The notes: a model not told the origin generated them from the letters alone. A DNA stretch of 64,000 nt from DASSKP01 sp035695045 (GCA_035695045.1 DASSEX010000051.1:166670-230669), one strand, 5' to 3'; positions 52,213 through 60,804 are shown, counted from the stretch's first letter. Program-made: numbers and translations.

Positions 52213-52361
52213 GTCAACCTCCTAGACGTCCGGCATCCTCGGCGGACCTCCCCATCCTGCCCCAGCCACCGCCGAACTTCGAAGGCAGAACCGGACAGCT
52301 GCCGCGCGCGATGTTCGAATCGCCCTTCAGAGTTGGCGCGCGAGCGGGCGGGTCAGAGCGG

Positions 52362-52850
52362 TCAGAGCTCGTCGAGCAGGAGCTCGAGCTCCTGGACGGC
52401 GTACCAGCCGAGCTCGGCCGCCGCGGCGTCGTCGAGCGCGAAGGCCGCGTCGTCATCTCCCGCCGCGGCCGCAGGCAACGCCCGCACCGCCGCGGCAACC
52501 AGCGCCTCGGCGTCCGCCCCGTCGACGAGCGCCGACGCCCACCGCTCGACCGGCAGCGGAACGCCCACGGCGACCTCGCCGCGCGGACCCCGGGTCGGCG
52601 TCACGTCCGCGTCGGGCACATCCGCCGCGACCACGACGCGGAGCCGGGGGGCGTCGGGGTCTGCCGCGAGCAGGTCGAGCGACGCGCGGCCGGCGGCCAG
52701 CTGGGCGACGTACTCCATCTCCTCCTCGTCACCTTCGCGGTACCACTCCCGCAGCCCAGGCGACACCGCCCACGCCAGGCCGGACGGGGCGCGGCCGTCG
52801 GCGAGCCACTGCCGCAGCAGCGGCACGGTCGCCGGGACGTAGACGCGCAC
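52362..52850 (-). CDS. DUF6912 family protein
   Basis: A 162-residue protein with VRVYVPATVPLLRQWLADGR, AVSPGLREWYREGDEEEMEYVA, VVVAADVPDADV and ELGWYAVQELELLLDEL, a pattern seen only in Actinomycetota (DUF6912). Its function is unknown. The GTG at 52850 lies 10 bases after the patatin stop, making it the last gene of the HAD-WS/DGAT-patatin operon. Confidence 0.8.
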   Translation of the reverse strand: MRVYVPATVPLLRQWLADGRAPSGLAWAVSPGLREWYREGDEEEMEYVAQLAAGRASLDLLAADPDAPRLRVVVAADVPDADVTPTRGPRGEVAVGVPLPVERWASALVDGADAEALVAAAVRALPAAAAGDDDAAFALDDAAAAELGWYAVQELELLLDEL

Positions 52851-52860
52851 GGCCCGCGGG

Positions 52861-53835
52861 TCAGGCCGCGGGCAGGGTCGACGCGCCGTCCGCGAGGGCG
52901 TGGGCGGAGGTGCGCAGCGAGGTCTCGAAGACCGTACGGCGCCGGCGCGCATCCATGAGGTTGATGCCGATGGCCTCGAGGTCCTCCCGCCCAGGCCCGA
53001 GAACGGTCACCGACGTGCCGTGACGTCGGACCTTCGCGGCCTCGTGCAGCACCCGCTTCGTCATCGCCCGGCGGAACCTTCGCTCGACCCGCCCCACGAG
53101 CGTCGCGGGGTCGTCCATGTCGAAGGAGACCATCGGGGCGAGCACCACCACCTCGTCCAGGCCTTCCCGCGCCAGCAGGTCGAGCGAGGTCGGCGAGCAG
53201 GTGCCACCGTCGACGTACCGGCGTCCGCCGATGACCGCCGGGGAGTACCAGCCCGGGATCGCGCACGACGCGACCACGGCATCGGCCAGCGACGACTCCG
53301 GCGCCCCCGGCCGGCCGAAGGCGACCCGCCGGCCCGCTTCGTAGTCCATCGCCACGAGCCAGGTGCCCGGATGCGGTGCCCAACCGCCGTCGGGGTTCGC
53401 GGCATCGACGAGCGCTCGGACCGGGGCGAGGGTGCCCCGCCCGTGCGGTGCCAGCCCGGCGACGACCGCGAGCGGAGGCAACCGGCGGGGGTGGCGCACC
53501 GCCGCGGCGAGCAAGGCCGGCGAGCCGATGCGAAGCCGTGGCATGCCCGGCAGAGCACCGCCGCTGGCGGTGTCATGGTCGAACTCCAGCTCCGGGTCGC
53601 CGGGCGCGGTGATGCCGCGCTGGTTGTTGGCGAGGGTGTCCACCGTGATGCCGCACCCCAGCAGCGCGGCAAGCACGGATCCCGCCGACGTCCCCACGAG
53701 CACGTCTGCCTCGTGCGGCTCCCAACCACAGGTGTCCCGCAGCGCGGAGAGCGCGCCGATCATCCAGGCGGCGCCGAGCACCCCGCCGCCCCCGAGCACG
53801 ATTCCGCGCCGGGGCGCGGACGCGCGGCCGCTCAT
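52861..53835 (-). CDS. Patatin-like phospholipase
   Basis: A 324-residue lipid hydrolase with a complete patatin site: oxyanion loop VLGGGGVLGAAWMIG (residues about 12-26), nucleophile elbow GTSAGSVLAALLG and the catalytic Asp in YVDGGTCSPTSLDLL. It should release fatty acids from glycerolipids. The ATG at 53835 overlaps the stop of the WS/DGAT gene (ATGA), so synthesis and breakdown of neutral lipid would be co-translated. Confidence 0.92.
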   Translation of the reverse strand: MSGRASAPRRGIVLGGGGVLGAAWMIGALSALRDTCGWEPHEADVLVGTSAGSVLAALLGCGITVDTLANNQRGITAPGDPELEFDHDTASGGALPGMPRLRIGSPALLAAAVRHPRRLPPLAVVAGLAPHGRGTLAPVRALVDAANPDGGWAPHPGTWLVAMDYEAGRRVAFGRPGAPESSLADAVVASCAIPGWYSPAVIGGRRYVDGGTCSPTSLDLLAREGLDEVVVLAPMVSFDMDDPATLVGRVERRFRRAMTKRVLHEAAKVRRHGTSVTVLGPGREDLEAIGINLMDARRRRTVFETSLRTSAHALADGASTLPAA

Positions 53836-55238
53836 CGCACCGTCTCCGCGAGCTCGCTCAACGACTCCTCCAGACATTGGGCGAGAACATCGACGTCGGG
53901 CATCGCGTCGCGATCGCCGTTGAGACCGAAGTAGACACCGCCGTCGTACGACGTCAGACCGATCGACACGGCTTGCCCGCGGCCCAGGGGCACCACGGGG
54001 TAGGTCTCCAGCATCTGCGCACCCGCCGCGAACAGCGGGTACTGCGGCCCCGGCACGTTGGTCACCACGACATTGAACAGCCGGGAGGTCAGACCTGACG
54101 CCAACCGCGCGGCAGCGGAGTGAATCGTCGGTGGCGCAAACCCGGACAAGGCGACCATAGTGTTCGCGCCGACGGCGCGGCCCGACTCCTTGTGCGCCTT
54201 CATCGCGTACGAGACCTGGTGTAGCCGGACGAGAGGACTGGGCTCCCCGACCGGCAGGTCGATGAAGTACGACGTCACTCGGCTGCCCAGCGAACCGGTG
54301 GTCGCGCCGGCGTCGTCACGGACGCTGAGCGGGACCATCGCGCGAACGGTCGTCGACGGCCGCACCGACTCACCGCGCGTGAGCAACCAGATCCGCAACG
54401 CACCTGTCACCGTCGCCAGCACGACGTCGTTGACGGTCCCGCCGTGCGCGGCGCGCACCCGCTTGTAGTCGTCCAGATCGGTCGCGGCCATGCCGAACCG
54501 GCGCTGCCCGCCGACGACGGCGTTGAGGGGCGACGCCGGCGCGGGACGCAGCGACGACCTGGCCGCGGCCAGGACGCCGGCGGTCGCGCCGAACGCCTTC
54601 TGGGTCAGCGCCCGCGCGTCGGCAACACCCGCGCGCACGGTGTCGAACACCTCGCTCGGGCGGCGGATGGTGTCGGCGACGGCGTCGACGAGCAGCGACA
54701 CCGTCGACGGCTCACGTTGCGGTGTCCAGCCGTCCGCGGCGGTCGGACGCGGCTCGGGCGAGGGATCCAGGATCAGCGAGCCGATGTCGAGGACGTCGAC
54801 CCCGTCGACCATCGCGTGATGGCTCTTCGTCAGGATGGCGCAACGGCCGTCCTCGAGCCCTTCGACGAAATAGAGCTCCCACAGCGGTCGCGAACGGTCG
54901 AGATGGCGCGACTGCACACGTCCGACCAGTTCGCGCAGCTGGTCGATCGTGCCCGGCCGAGGGAGCGCGCTGCGGCGCACGTGGTAGCCGATGTCGAAGG
55001 CCTCGTCGTCGACCCACACGGGGTTCGCGATGTGGCCGGGGACGAACCGCACCTTCTGCCGGTAGCGCGGGAGGAGCGCGATCCGTTCGGAGACGAGCCG
55101 GCGCAGGGCGGCGTACAGGTCGCCGGCGGTCACTCCGTCCGGCAGCCGGAAGATCCCGACCTCGCCGACATGCATCGCCGTGGTCGGGCTCTCGAGATAC
55201 AGGAAGGAGACGTCAACCGGAGAGAGCCGTTCGCTCAC
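53832..55238 (-). CDS. WS/DGAT acyltransferase (intact motif)
   Basis: A 468-residue wax ester/diacylglycerol acyltransferase. It opens with LSPVDVSFLYLESPTTAMHVG, has the active-site motif HHAMVDG with Asp, and near the C-terminus NVVVTNVPGPQYPLFAAGA and the following GQAVSIGLTSYDG. The GTG at 55238 overlaps the HAD stop. The sequence is more typical than that of the paralog at 20067 and this is the better candidate for the main storage lipid enzyme. Confidence 0.94.
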   Translation of the reverse strand: MSERLSPVDVSFLYLESPTTAMHVGEVGIFRLPDGVTAGDLYAALRRLVSERIALLPRYRQKVRFVPGHIANPVWVDDEAFDIGYHVRRSALPRPGTIDQLRELVGRVQSRHLDRSRPLWELYFVEGLEDGRCAILTKSHHAMVDGVDVLDIGSLILDPSPEPRPTAADGWTPQREPSTVSLLVDAVADTIRRPSEVFDTVRAGVADARALTQKAFGATAGVLAAARSSLRPAPASPLNAVVGGQRRFGMAATDLDDYKRVRAAHGGTVNDVVLATVTGALRIWLLTRGESVRPSTTVRAMVPLSVRDDAGATTGSLGSRVTSYFIDLPVGEPSPLVRLHQVSYAMKAHKESGRAVGANTMVALSGFAPPTIHSAAARLASGLTSRLFNVVVTNVPGPQYPLFAAGAQMLETYPVVPLGRGQAVSIGLTSYDGGVYFGLNGDRDAMPDVDVLAQCLEESLSELAETVR

Positions 55239-55912
55239 GTGGTCACGGGCTCCTCGCCTGCGCCGTCGCGCAACGAGACCCCGAACAGTGCCTCGAGCTC
55301 GCGGATCGACTCCTCGGGGCTGATGTGGCGCACACCCACCATGCCGACGGCGACGGCACCGCGGACGTTCGGCGCGAGGTCGTCCACGAACACGCACTGC
55401 TCCGGAGCGAGGTCGAGCAGCTTCGCAGCATGCAGGTAGATCGCCGGCTCCGGCTTGCGCATGCCGACCTCGCCGGAGATGACGACGGCGTCGAAGGCGC
55501 CCGCCCACTGCTCCCGTGGGTAGTCGAGGCCCCAGGAGTTCGACAGCAGCGCGGTCTTCAGGCCGCGTCGCCGGGCGGTGCGCACGGCGGCCATCATCGG
55601 CGCCTCGTGCCGGAAGCCCGAGAACATCCGCTCGAGCAGGCCTTCCGGCTCCACCGGCCTCCCGTCGTGGGTGTGCAGGCGCTTCGCGAGCTCCCGCTCG
55701 AAGTCGGGGATGGCGATCTCGCCGCGCTCGAGCGCGTGGACGGGGTTGGTGACCGCCTCCTCGCCGTACGACGTCCCCAGCCAGTCGCGCATCACCCGGC
55801 GGAACAGCGCCACGTCGACCTCGTCGTCCTCGCACCACGACTGCATGGCGTCCTGCAGCGGGCTGGTCAGGACGCCGCCGTAGTCGACGACGAGGGCACG
55901 AAGGTCGGGCAC
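55235..55912 (-). CDS. HAD family hydrolase
   Basis: A 225-residue haloacid dehalogenase-like phosphatase of the epoxide hydrolase N-terminal type. Motif I is VVDYGGVLTS (nucleophile Asp, with Gly in place of the second Asp), motif II LLSNSWG, motif III Lys in RKPEPAIYLHA and motif IV VFVDDLAPNVRGA. It is the first gene of the operon leading to WS/DGAT and patatin, so it might act on a phosphorylated lipid precursor; this is inference. Confidence 0.88.
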   Translation of the reverse strand: MPDLRALVVDYGGVLTSPLQDAMQSWCEDDEVDVALFRRVMRDWLGTSYGEEAVTNPVHALERGEIAIPDFERELAKRLHTHDGRPVEPEGLLERMFSGFRHEAPMMAAVRTARRRGLKTALLSNSWGLDYPREQWAGAFDAVVISGEVGMRKPEPAIYLHAAKLLDLAPEQCVFVDDLAPNVRGAVAVGMVGVRHISPEESIRELEALFGVSLRDGAGEEPVTT

Positions 55913-55919
55913 GCCCAGC

Positions 55920-55925
55920 AGCCTA
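55920..55925 (-). promoter_or_regulatory. -10 box TAGGCT, leaderless start of the HAD operon
   Basis: On the minus strand TAGGCT ends 7 bases before the GTG at 55912. Confidence 0.5.
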
Positions 55926-55936
55926 GGAACCGGCCG

Positions 55937-56506
55937 TCACCCCGTCGACGAAGGGCAGGGCGACGGCGACGGCGACGGAGAGGCGTTGCGCAGGTCGGCT
56001 GCCCTGTGGGCTGCGGTGAGCTCCTTCGACGCCAGGCCGTGGTAGTCGCGTCCGATGATGAGGGTCACCACGCGAACCTGTGCGACCTGCGCATTCGCCA
56101 CCCGGAGCTGCTCGGCGACGGCCAGCGCGCCGGAAAGATCGCCGGCCGCGTGCTGCACGGCGGTCGCGGCGACCACGTGCGGCGCGTTCCCGACTCCCGC
56201 GATGCGGAACCCGCGACTGCGCAGCTGCGCGGCGACGACGTGAGCCAGACCCGCGCGCTTGGTCCCGTTCAGCACGCGGACGCGCACGCCGGCAGCAGCT
56301 GCCGGTGCAGGCGGCGCGGTGGGCTGCACGCACGGCGGGGCGACGGACCGCACCGACGCGGTCGGATTGCCGCGCCACGCTCGCCAGCCGAACCAGCCGC
56401 CGACGGCCAGCGACGCCACGACGAGGACGACCACGACAGCGTTCCGGGCTCCGTGCCGCCGGTGCCGGCGCGGAGGCGACAGGTCTCCGCGGCCTAGGAC
56501 TGTCAC
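55937..56506 (-). CDS. LytR C-terminal domain membrane protein
   Basis: A 189-residue single-pass protein. A basic N-terminus (PPRRHRRHGARN) and one helix (AVVVVLVVASLAVGGWFG) precede a LytR_C domain (about 72-165, VRVRVLNGTKRAGLAHVVAAQLRSRGF). It has no LCP ligase domain. The tail is Pro/Ser-rich. LytR_C domains are outside the membrane and linked to wall polymer attachment. A TAGGCT box (56520-56515) lies 8 bases before the GTG. Confidence 0.8.
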   Translation of the reverse strand: MTVLGRGDLSPPRRHRRHGARNAVVVVLVVASLAVGGWFGWRAWRGNPTASVRSVAPPCVQPTAPPAPAAAAGVRVRVLNGTKRAGLAHVVAAQLRSRGFRIAGVGNAPHVVAATAVQHAAGDLSGALAVAEQLRVANAQVAQVRVVTLIIGRDYHGLASKELTAAHRAADLRNASPSPSPSPCPSSTG

Positions 56507-56603
56507 GAGCGGCGAGCCTAGCGATGCACGCAGCGCAGAGGTGCCTGCACGACACGCAAGTCGTGGGTGAAGACTGTTGCCATTCGCCGCCAGGAGGTAC
56601 GTC

Positions 56604-57815
56604 GTGGATTTCGCCCTGTCATCGACCGCGCAGGACTATGTGAAGCGCCTCGAGGACTTCATGGACTCGCACGTCTACCCGAACGAGCGGGTCTACGGGC
56701 AGCAGCGCAAGGAGATGACCGAGTCGGGCCGGGGTGACGAGGTTCCGCCGATCGTCGAGGAGCTCAAGGTCGAGGCACGGAGCCGTGGCCTGTGGAACCT
56801 CTTCCTTCCTGACGTCTCCGGGCTGACCAACGTCGACTACGCCCACCTCGCGGAGATCATGGGCCGATCCCCCGCACTTGCACCGGAAGCGACCAACTGC
56901 GCAGCGCCGGACACGGGCAACATGGAAGTTCTGCACATGTTCGGGACCCCCGAGCAGAAGGAGCAGTGGCTTCGGCCTCTGATGGACGGCGAGATTCGCT
57001 CCGCCTTCGCGATGACCGAGCCGGACGTCGCGTCGTCCGACGCGACGAACATCTCGACGAGCGTGACCCGGGACGGCGACCACTACGTCATCAATGGCCG
57101 CAAGTGGTGGACGAGCGGCGCCGCGGACCCACGCTGCAAGTTCTTCATTCTCATGGGCAAGACCGACCCGACCGCGCCCGTCCACCGGCAGCAGTCCCAG
57201 ATCCTGGTGCCCCGCGACACCCCCGGCGTGACCGTGGTGCGCAATCTCCCGGTCTTCGGCTATCTCGACCAGCACGGGCACTGCGAGGTGACGTTCGACA
57301 ACGTGCGAGTCCCCGTCAGCAACCTGATCGGCGAGGAGGGCGGCGGCTTCGCCATCGCTCAGGCGCGCCTCGGTCCGGGTCGCATCCACCACTGCATGCG
57401 AGCCATCGGTGTCGCAGAGCGCGCACTCGAGCTCATGTGCCAGCGGGCCGTCTCTCGCGTCGCCTTCGGCAAGACCCTCGCCGAGCAAGGAGTCGTCCGC
57501 GAGCAGATCGCGGAGTCCCGGATGGCGATCGAGCAGGCACGGCTGCTGACGCTGAAGACCGCGTGGATGATCGACAACGTCGGTGCCAAGGGTGCCCGCA
57601 GCGAGATCGCGGCCATCAAGGTGATCGCGCCGCGCGTGTGCTGCGAGGTGCTCGACCGCGCGATCCAGGTGCATGGTGGCGCCGGCGTGTCCGACGACTT
57701 CCCGCTCGCCAGCATGTACGCCCACGCGCGAACGCTGCGTATCGCCGACGGCCCCGACGCCGTGCACCTGCGTTCCGTTGCGCGGATGGAGCTCGGCAAG
57801 TACCTGCAGCGCTAG
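56604..57815 (+). CDS. Acyl-CoA dehydrogenase family protein
   Basis: A 403-residue FAD flavoprotein for the first step of fatty acid beta-oxidation or a similar acyl-CoA. AGGAGG lies 6 bases before the GTG at 56604. It shows FAMTEPDVASSDATN (FAD/substrate binding), RKWWTSGAADPRCKF, RVAFGKTLAEQGVVREQIAESRM and IQVHGGAGVSDDFPLA. The long N-terminus with MDSHVYPNERVY puts it in the group of larger (ACAD10/11-like) enzymes. It stands alone. Confidence 0.92.
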   Translation: MDFALSSTAQDYVKRLEDFMDSHVYPNERVYGQQRKEMTESGRGDEVPPIVEELKVEARSRGLWNLFLPDVSGLTNVDYAHLAEIMGRSPALAPEATNCAAPDTGNMEVLHMFGTPEQKEQWLRPLMDGEIRSAFAMTEPDVASSDATNISTSVTRDGDHYVINGRKWWTSGAADPRCKFFILMGKTDPTAPVHRQQSQILVPRDTPGVTVVRNLPVFGYLDQHGHCEVTFDNVRVPVSNLIGEEGGGFAIAQARLGPGRIHHCMRAIGVAERALELMCQRAVSRVAFGKTLAEQGVVREQIAESRMAIEQARLLTLKTAWMIDNVGAKGARSEIAAIKVIAPRVCCEVLDRAIQVHGGAGVSDDFPLASMYAHARTLRIADGPDAVHLRSVARMELGKYLQR

Positions 57816-57821
57816 CGGTCA

Positions 57822-59126
57822 CTAGCGTCGACGTAGGGCGAGCCGGCGCCGACGTCGCCGGCTCGCCGAAGCACCGACGAGTCCTGCGGCGATGCTCTGG
57901 AGGGCCAACCGCGCGGGAGACTGCGGGGCGATCTCCGCGAGTGTTCGGCCCGCGGCGAGCGCGAGGTCGTAGGCGTCGGTGTCCATCGGGACGAAGCGGA
58001 CTCCCGACAGGCCCGCGAACCGGTCGAGCGCGGCCGCGATCTCGCGCTCGGCGTCGCCCCCGCCGATCGCCGCGGGACGCACGCGGTTCACGACGCTGAT
58101 CGGTGCGGCGGTCGGCACCATGTCGAGAAGCTCACCGATGCCGCGGACGAACCTCTGCAGTCCGATCGGGTCCGCAGCCGCAACGGCGAGGATTGTGTCC
58201 GCAGTCGCGAGCGAAGCGAGCGTCGCCCCGTTGCGTCGCGGCGCCGCCGTGTCGAAGGAGAGCTCCTCGTCCTGCTCGAGACAGAAGCCGCAGTCGACGA
58301 CGACCACCTCAGCGACCTGACGCGCAACGGACAGCACGGCCTCGACACTGCTCGCGCGCAGCTCCGGCCAGCGATCGGCCCGGGCGATGCCGGTGAGCAC
58401 ACGCAGCTGCGGTCGCACCTCGAGGGCCAGCGCGTCGAGGCCAGCCGCGTCCAGGATGCCGTTGTTGGCGAGCCGGCAGGCAGCGGCGAGACCGGGCGCC
58501 TCGTCGAGCAGGCCGAGCACCTGCGCGACGACGCCACCGTAGGAGTCGGCGTCCAGGAGCAGCGTGGGCACGCCGAGCTCAGCAAGCTCTGCGGCGACAC
58601 CGACGGCGACAGACGTCCGGCCCGGCGCACCTGTCGGACCCCAGACGGCGATGATCCGGCCCCCGCCGGAGGCCCCGTCCTCGTCCTGGTTGTCCGCATC
58701 GGCAGAGACCGCTGGCGCGGGAAGCGCAGAGACCGGGTCTGCGACGTCGTAAGGCGCGAGCTGCGGGGCGACGCTCGCGGCGCGCGCGAGGACGTCCGCA
58801 ACCTGCACCGGTGTGTCGCCTGGCGCGACGACGTGGACGACACCGAGCGATCGCAGCCGTTGCGACTCGTGGGAGTCGTCCGTGACCACGGCGACAACGG
58901 CCACCCCGGCGACGGCGCAGCGTGTGAGCGCGTCACGATCGAGTCCGCGCAGGTCACTGCTGACCAAGGCGGCACGGGCGACCCCCGCCGTTGCGGCGGC
59001 CAGGAGCTCGGTGAGGTCAACGCAGCGGCGCACGACCTGCACGCCGTGTCCACCCCCGGCGAACGCGGCGACCAGACCGGCTTCCCAGTCCGTGGCGAGG
59101 CCGGCCGTGACGACCGGGACCCTCAC
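57822..59126 (-). CDS. CpaE/TadZ-like P-loop protein
   Basis: A 434-residue ParA/MinD-like protein of the Tad system. The N-terminal 130 residues are receiver-like (VTDDSHESQRLRSLGVVHVV). An acidic linker leads to the nucleotide-binding domain: VWGPTGAPGRTSVAVGVAAEL (deviant Walker A, lacking the first Lys), LLLDADSYGGVVAQVLG and VVVVDCGFCLE. TadZ proteins place the pilus machine at the cell pole. It overlaps the CpaB-like gene (GTGA) but is 16 kb from tadA. Confidence 0.8.
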   Translation of the reverse strand: MRVPVVTAGLATDWEAGLVAAFAGGGHGVQVVRRCVDLTELLAAATAGVARAALVSSDLRGLDRDALTRCAVAGVAVVAVVTDDSHESQRLRSLGVVHVVAPGDTPVQVADVLARAASVAPQLAPYDVADPVSALPAPAVSADADNQDEDGASGGGRIIAVWGPTGAPGRTSVAVGVAAELAELGVPTLLLDADSYGGVVAQVLGLLDEAPGLAAACRLANNGILDAAGLDALALEVRPQLRVLTGIARADRWPELRASSVEAVLSVARQVAEVVVVDCGFCLEQDEELSFDTAAPRRNGATLASLATADTILAVAAADPIGLQRFVRGIGELLDMVPTAAPISVVNRVRPAAIGGGDAEREIAAALDRFAGLSGVRFVPMDTDAYDLALAAGRTLAEIAPQSPARLALQSIAAGLVGASASRRRRRRLALRRR

Positions 59127-59782
59127 GACCGGGACCCCGCCGCAGCCGGCGGGACCCGAACCAGGTCGATCACGCCGCTCTCGACGGCATGGACCATCGA
59201 TGACACGTCCGACGCGTCCACGACGAGCACCACGGCGAGCGTCGACTGGCCGCTGAAGCTTCGGCTGCCTCCCTCACGGCTGTCGACCGCGGCCTGCGGC
59301 AGGACGAGCGTGGGCTCGGGCACGGCTCTTCCGGAGGCAGCGCGCGGTGTCACATAGACGTCGACGAGATCGCCGCGACCGAGGTCGGCGGGCAGGTGAC
59401 CGGGCTGCACCGGCACGGTGACCATCCGGGTGTCGGCCGTCGCCGCGGACGGTGAGAGGGCCGCGGCGGGGACCAGCTCGTGAGCACCGATGACGCGGTT
59501 GACGACGTACCCGATGGGCGGCGCGGCCGATGCGGCGACGTAGTGCGAGCCTCCTGATTCGAGCCGCACCCGTGCGATCGACAGGTCAGCGGCCGTCAGC
59601 TGCTCGCCGGGCACGAGCTCATGCGCAGCGACGAAGACGGGCGTGAGGTGACCCGCGCTCGCGACGATGCGCGCGCCGGCGGCGACAGAGACGAGGACCA
59701 GCAACAGCCCGACGCCGACGCGCGCGTCGATCCAGCGCGGCAGGGTCATCCGAGCTGCGGTTGACGACACCGCTTCGGTCAT
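59123..59782 (-). CDS. SAF domain protein, CpaB/RcpC-like
   Basis: A 219-residue protein with one N-terminal helix (VGVGLLLVLVSVAAGARI) and a SAF domain (about 48-110: VFVAAHELVPGEQLTAADL; HELVPAAALSPSA), then RcpC-like LGRGDLVDVYVTPRA. In Flp pilus systems CpaB/RcpC sits at the membrane/wall, and in Actinomycetota it often pairs with a CpaE-like gene as here. Confidence 0.82.
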   Translation of the reverse strand: MTEAVSSTAARMTLPRWIDARVGVGLLLVLVSVAAGARIVASAGHLTPVFVAAHELVPGEQLTAADLSIARVRLESGGSHYVAASAAPPIGYVVNRVIGAHELVPAAALSPSAATADTRMVTVPVQPGHLPADLGRGDLVDVYVTPRAASGRAVPEPTLVLPQAAVDSREGGSRSFSGQSTLAVVLVVDASDVSSMVHAVESGVIDLVRVPPAAAGSRS

Positions 59783-59914
59783 CCGTCCTCCCCCTCGAAC
59801 TCACGGCGGACGTGGCGAGAGAAGTTCCGCACCGACCCCCGTTCTCCTGCCGCGCCCTTGCCCTCTGTGGACGGGTGCCGCGGATTGCCACCCCTCGATG
59901 GAAGACTCGCGTTC

Positions 59915-60160
59915 GTGACGGGGCCACGGTTCTTGCAGCTCGCGGACGTCGCGGAGATCCTCAACATCTCTGCTGCCCAGACCTACGCGCTGGTGCGAAG
60001 CGGCGAGCTGCCCGCCATCAAGATCGGCGGCCGGGGCCAGTGGCGGGTCGAACGGCAGGAGCTCGAGGCCTACATCCAGCGGGCCTATGCCCAGACCCGC
60101 GAGTTCGTCCAGACCCACCCCTACGGCCGCGGCGAGGACGACGAGGTTCCCGCCGACTAA
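59915..60160 (+). CDS. BldC-like MerR-type DNA-binding protein
   Basis: An 81-residue winged HTH protein with FLQLADVAEILNISAAQTYALVRSGELPAIKIGG and the wing GQWRVERQELEAYIQ. It matches the helix-turn-helix 17 (excisionase/BldC) group found next to secA in many actinobacteria. BldC binds head-to-tail direct repeats and controls development in Streptomyces. The GTG at 59915 is taken since an upstream in-frame start adds a segment not seen in the family. Confidence 0.82.
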   Translation: MTGPRFLQLADVAEILNISAAQTYALVRSGELPAIKIGGRGQWRVERQELEAYIQRAYAQTREFVQTHPYGRGEDDEVPAD

Positions 60161-60702
60161 GCCGGTCGCACCAGCGCGATCGCGGCGCCCGCAACGGTGC
60201 GGACGCGCTGAACATCGGCTGCGCGCCGCGCAACGTCCGGAGCGTGCTCGGCCACGTCGACGAAGTCGGCGCCGACTCGGTCGATGGTGCCGGTGAAGGT
60301 GGCGCCGCCGCGGGTCACGATCGTGACGACCGCCCGGTCGCGTGACAGCTGTCGCAAGCCCGTGCCCATGCCCACCCTCCGGTCGACCTCGTCGAGCGGA
60401 CGCGCCGACGTGGCGGGTAGACCGACGACGGCCACCACTGCAGCGAGCGAGACGAGGCACTCGGCACCTGCCGTGTCGAGCAGGGCCCAGTCGGCGCCCG
60501 CCCGGCTGAGCTCGCCCGTCACGAGGCCGGCCCCTTCGACGGTCAGTCCCAGCCGTACGGCGCCCGCGGCGGCGAGGCGATCGGCCAGTGTCAGTCGGGA
60601 CGTCTCCAGCCGACGCAGATCCGCCGTCTCTGCCGCGCGCTCCGCGCGCTCCGCCGCCTCCGCCTGCGCATCGAGGTCGTCGAACAGCCGGGTCCATCGC
60701 AC
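60157..60702 (-). CDS. Conserved actinobacterial protein with LSm-like C-terminus
   Basis: A 181-residue cytoplasmic protein. The first 60 residues form an Ala/Glu/Arg-rich helix (LDAQAEAAERAERAAETADL), probably a coiled coil. The C-terminal part has AVVTIVTRGGATFTGTIDRV and GADFVDVAEHAPDVARR, the bent beta strands of an LSm/Hfq-like fold. It ends 4 bases inside the BldC-like gene, convergent. Proteins of this make-up are found near secA in the phylum, with no known function. Confidence 0.7.
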   Translation of the reverse strand: MRWTRLFDDLDAQAEAAERAERAAETADLRRLETSRLTLADRLAAAGAVRLGLTVEGAGLVTGELSRAGADWALLDTAGAECLVSLAAVVAVVGLPATSARPLDEVDRRVGMGTGLRQLSRDRAVVTIVTRGGATFTGTIDRVGADFVDVAEHAPDVARRAADVQRVRTVAGAAIALVRPA

Positions 60703-60749
60703 GGGAGCAGTCTCGCACGTCGAATGCAAACAGAAGTAAACGAAGGCTA

Positions 60750-60779
60750 TTGACAGTAAACCGACGGCAAATGTAGGAA
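60750..60779 (+). promoter_or_regulatory. Promoter in an AT-rich patch upstream of the LysM gene
   Basis: A perfect -35 TTGACA (60750-60755), an 18-base spacer and TAGGAA (60774-60779). The surrounding 60 bases are unusually AT-rich and carry a direct repeat, AGTAAACGAAGG at 60735 and AGTAAACCGACGG at 60756. Confidence 0.5.
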
Positions 60780-60804
60780 TTGCCCCGAGGGAAAGGGGTC
60801 GCCA

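Noticed and set aside
57810..57827. Hairpin CGCTAG/CTAGCG as bidirectional terminator
   Set aside because: Six base pairs, built mainly from the acyl-CoA dehydrogenase stop codon region; too weak to call.
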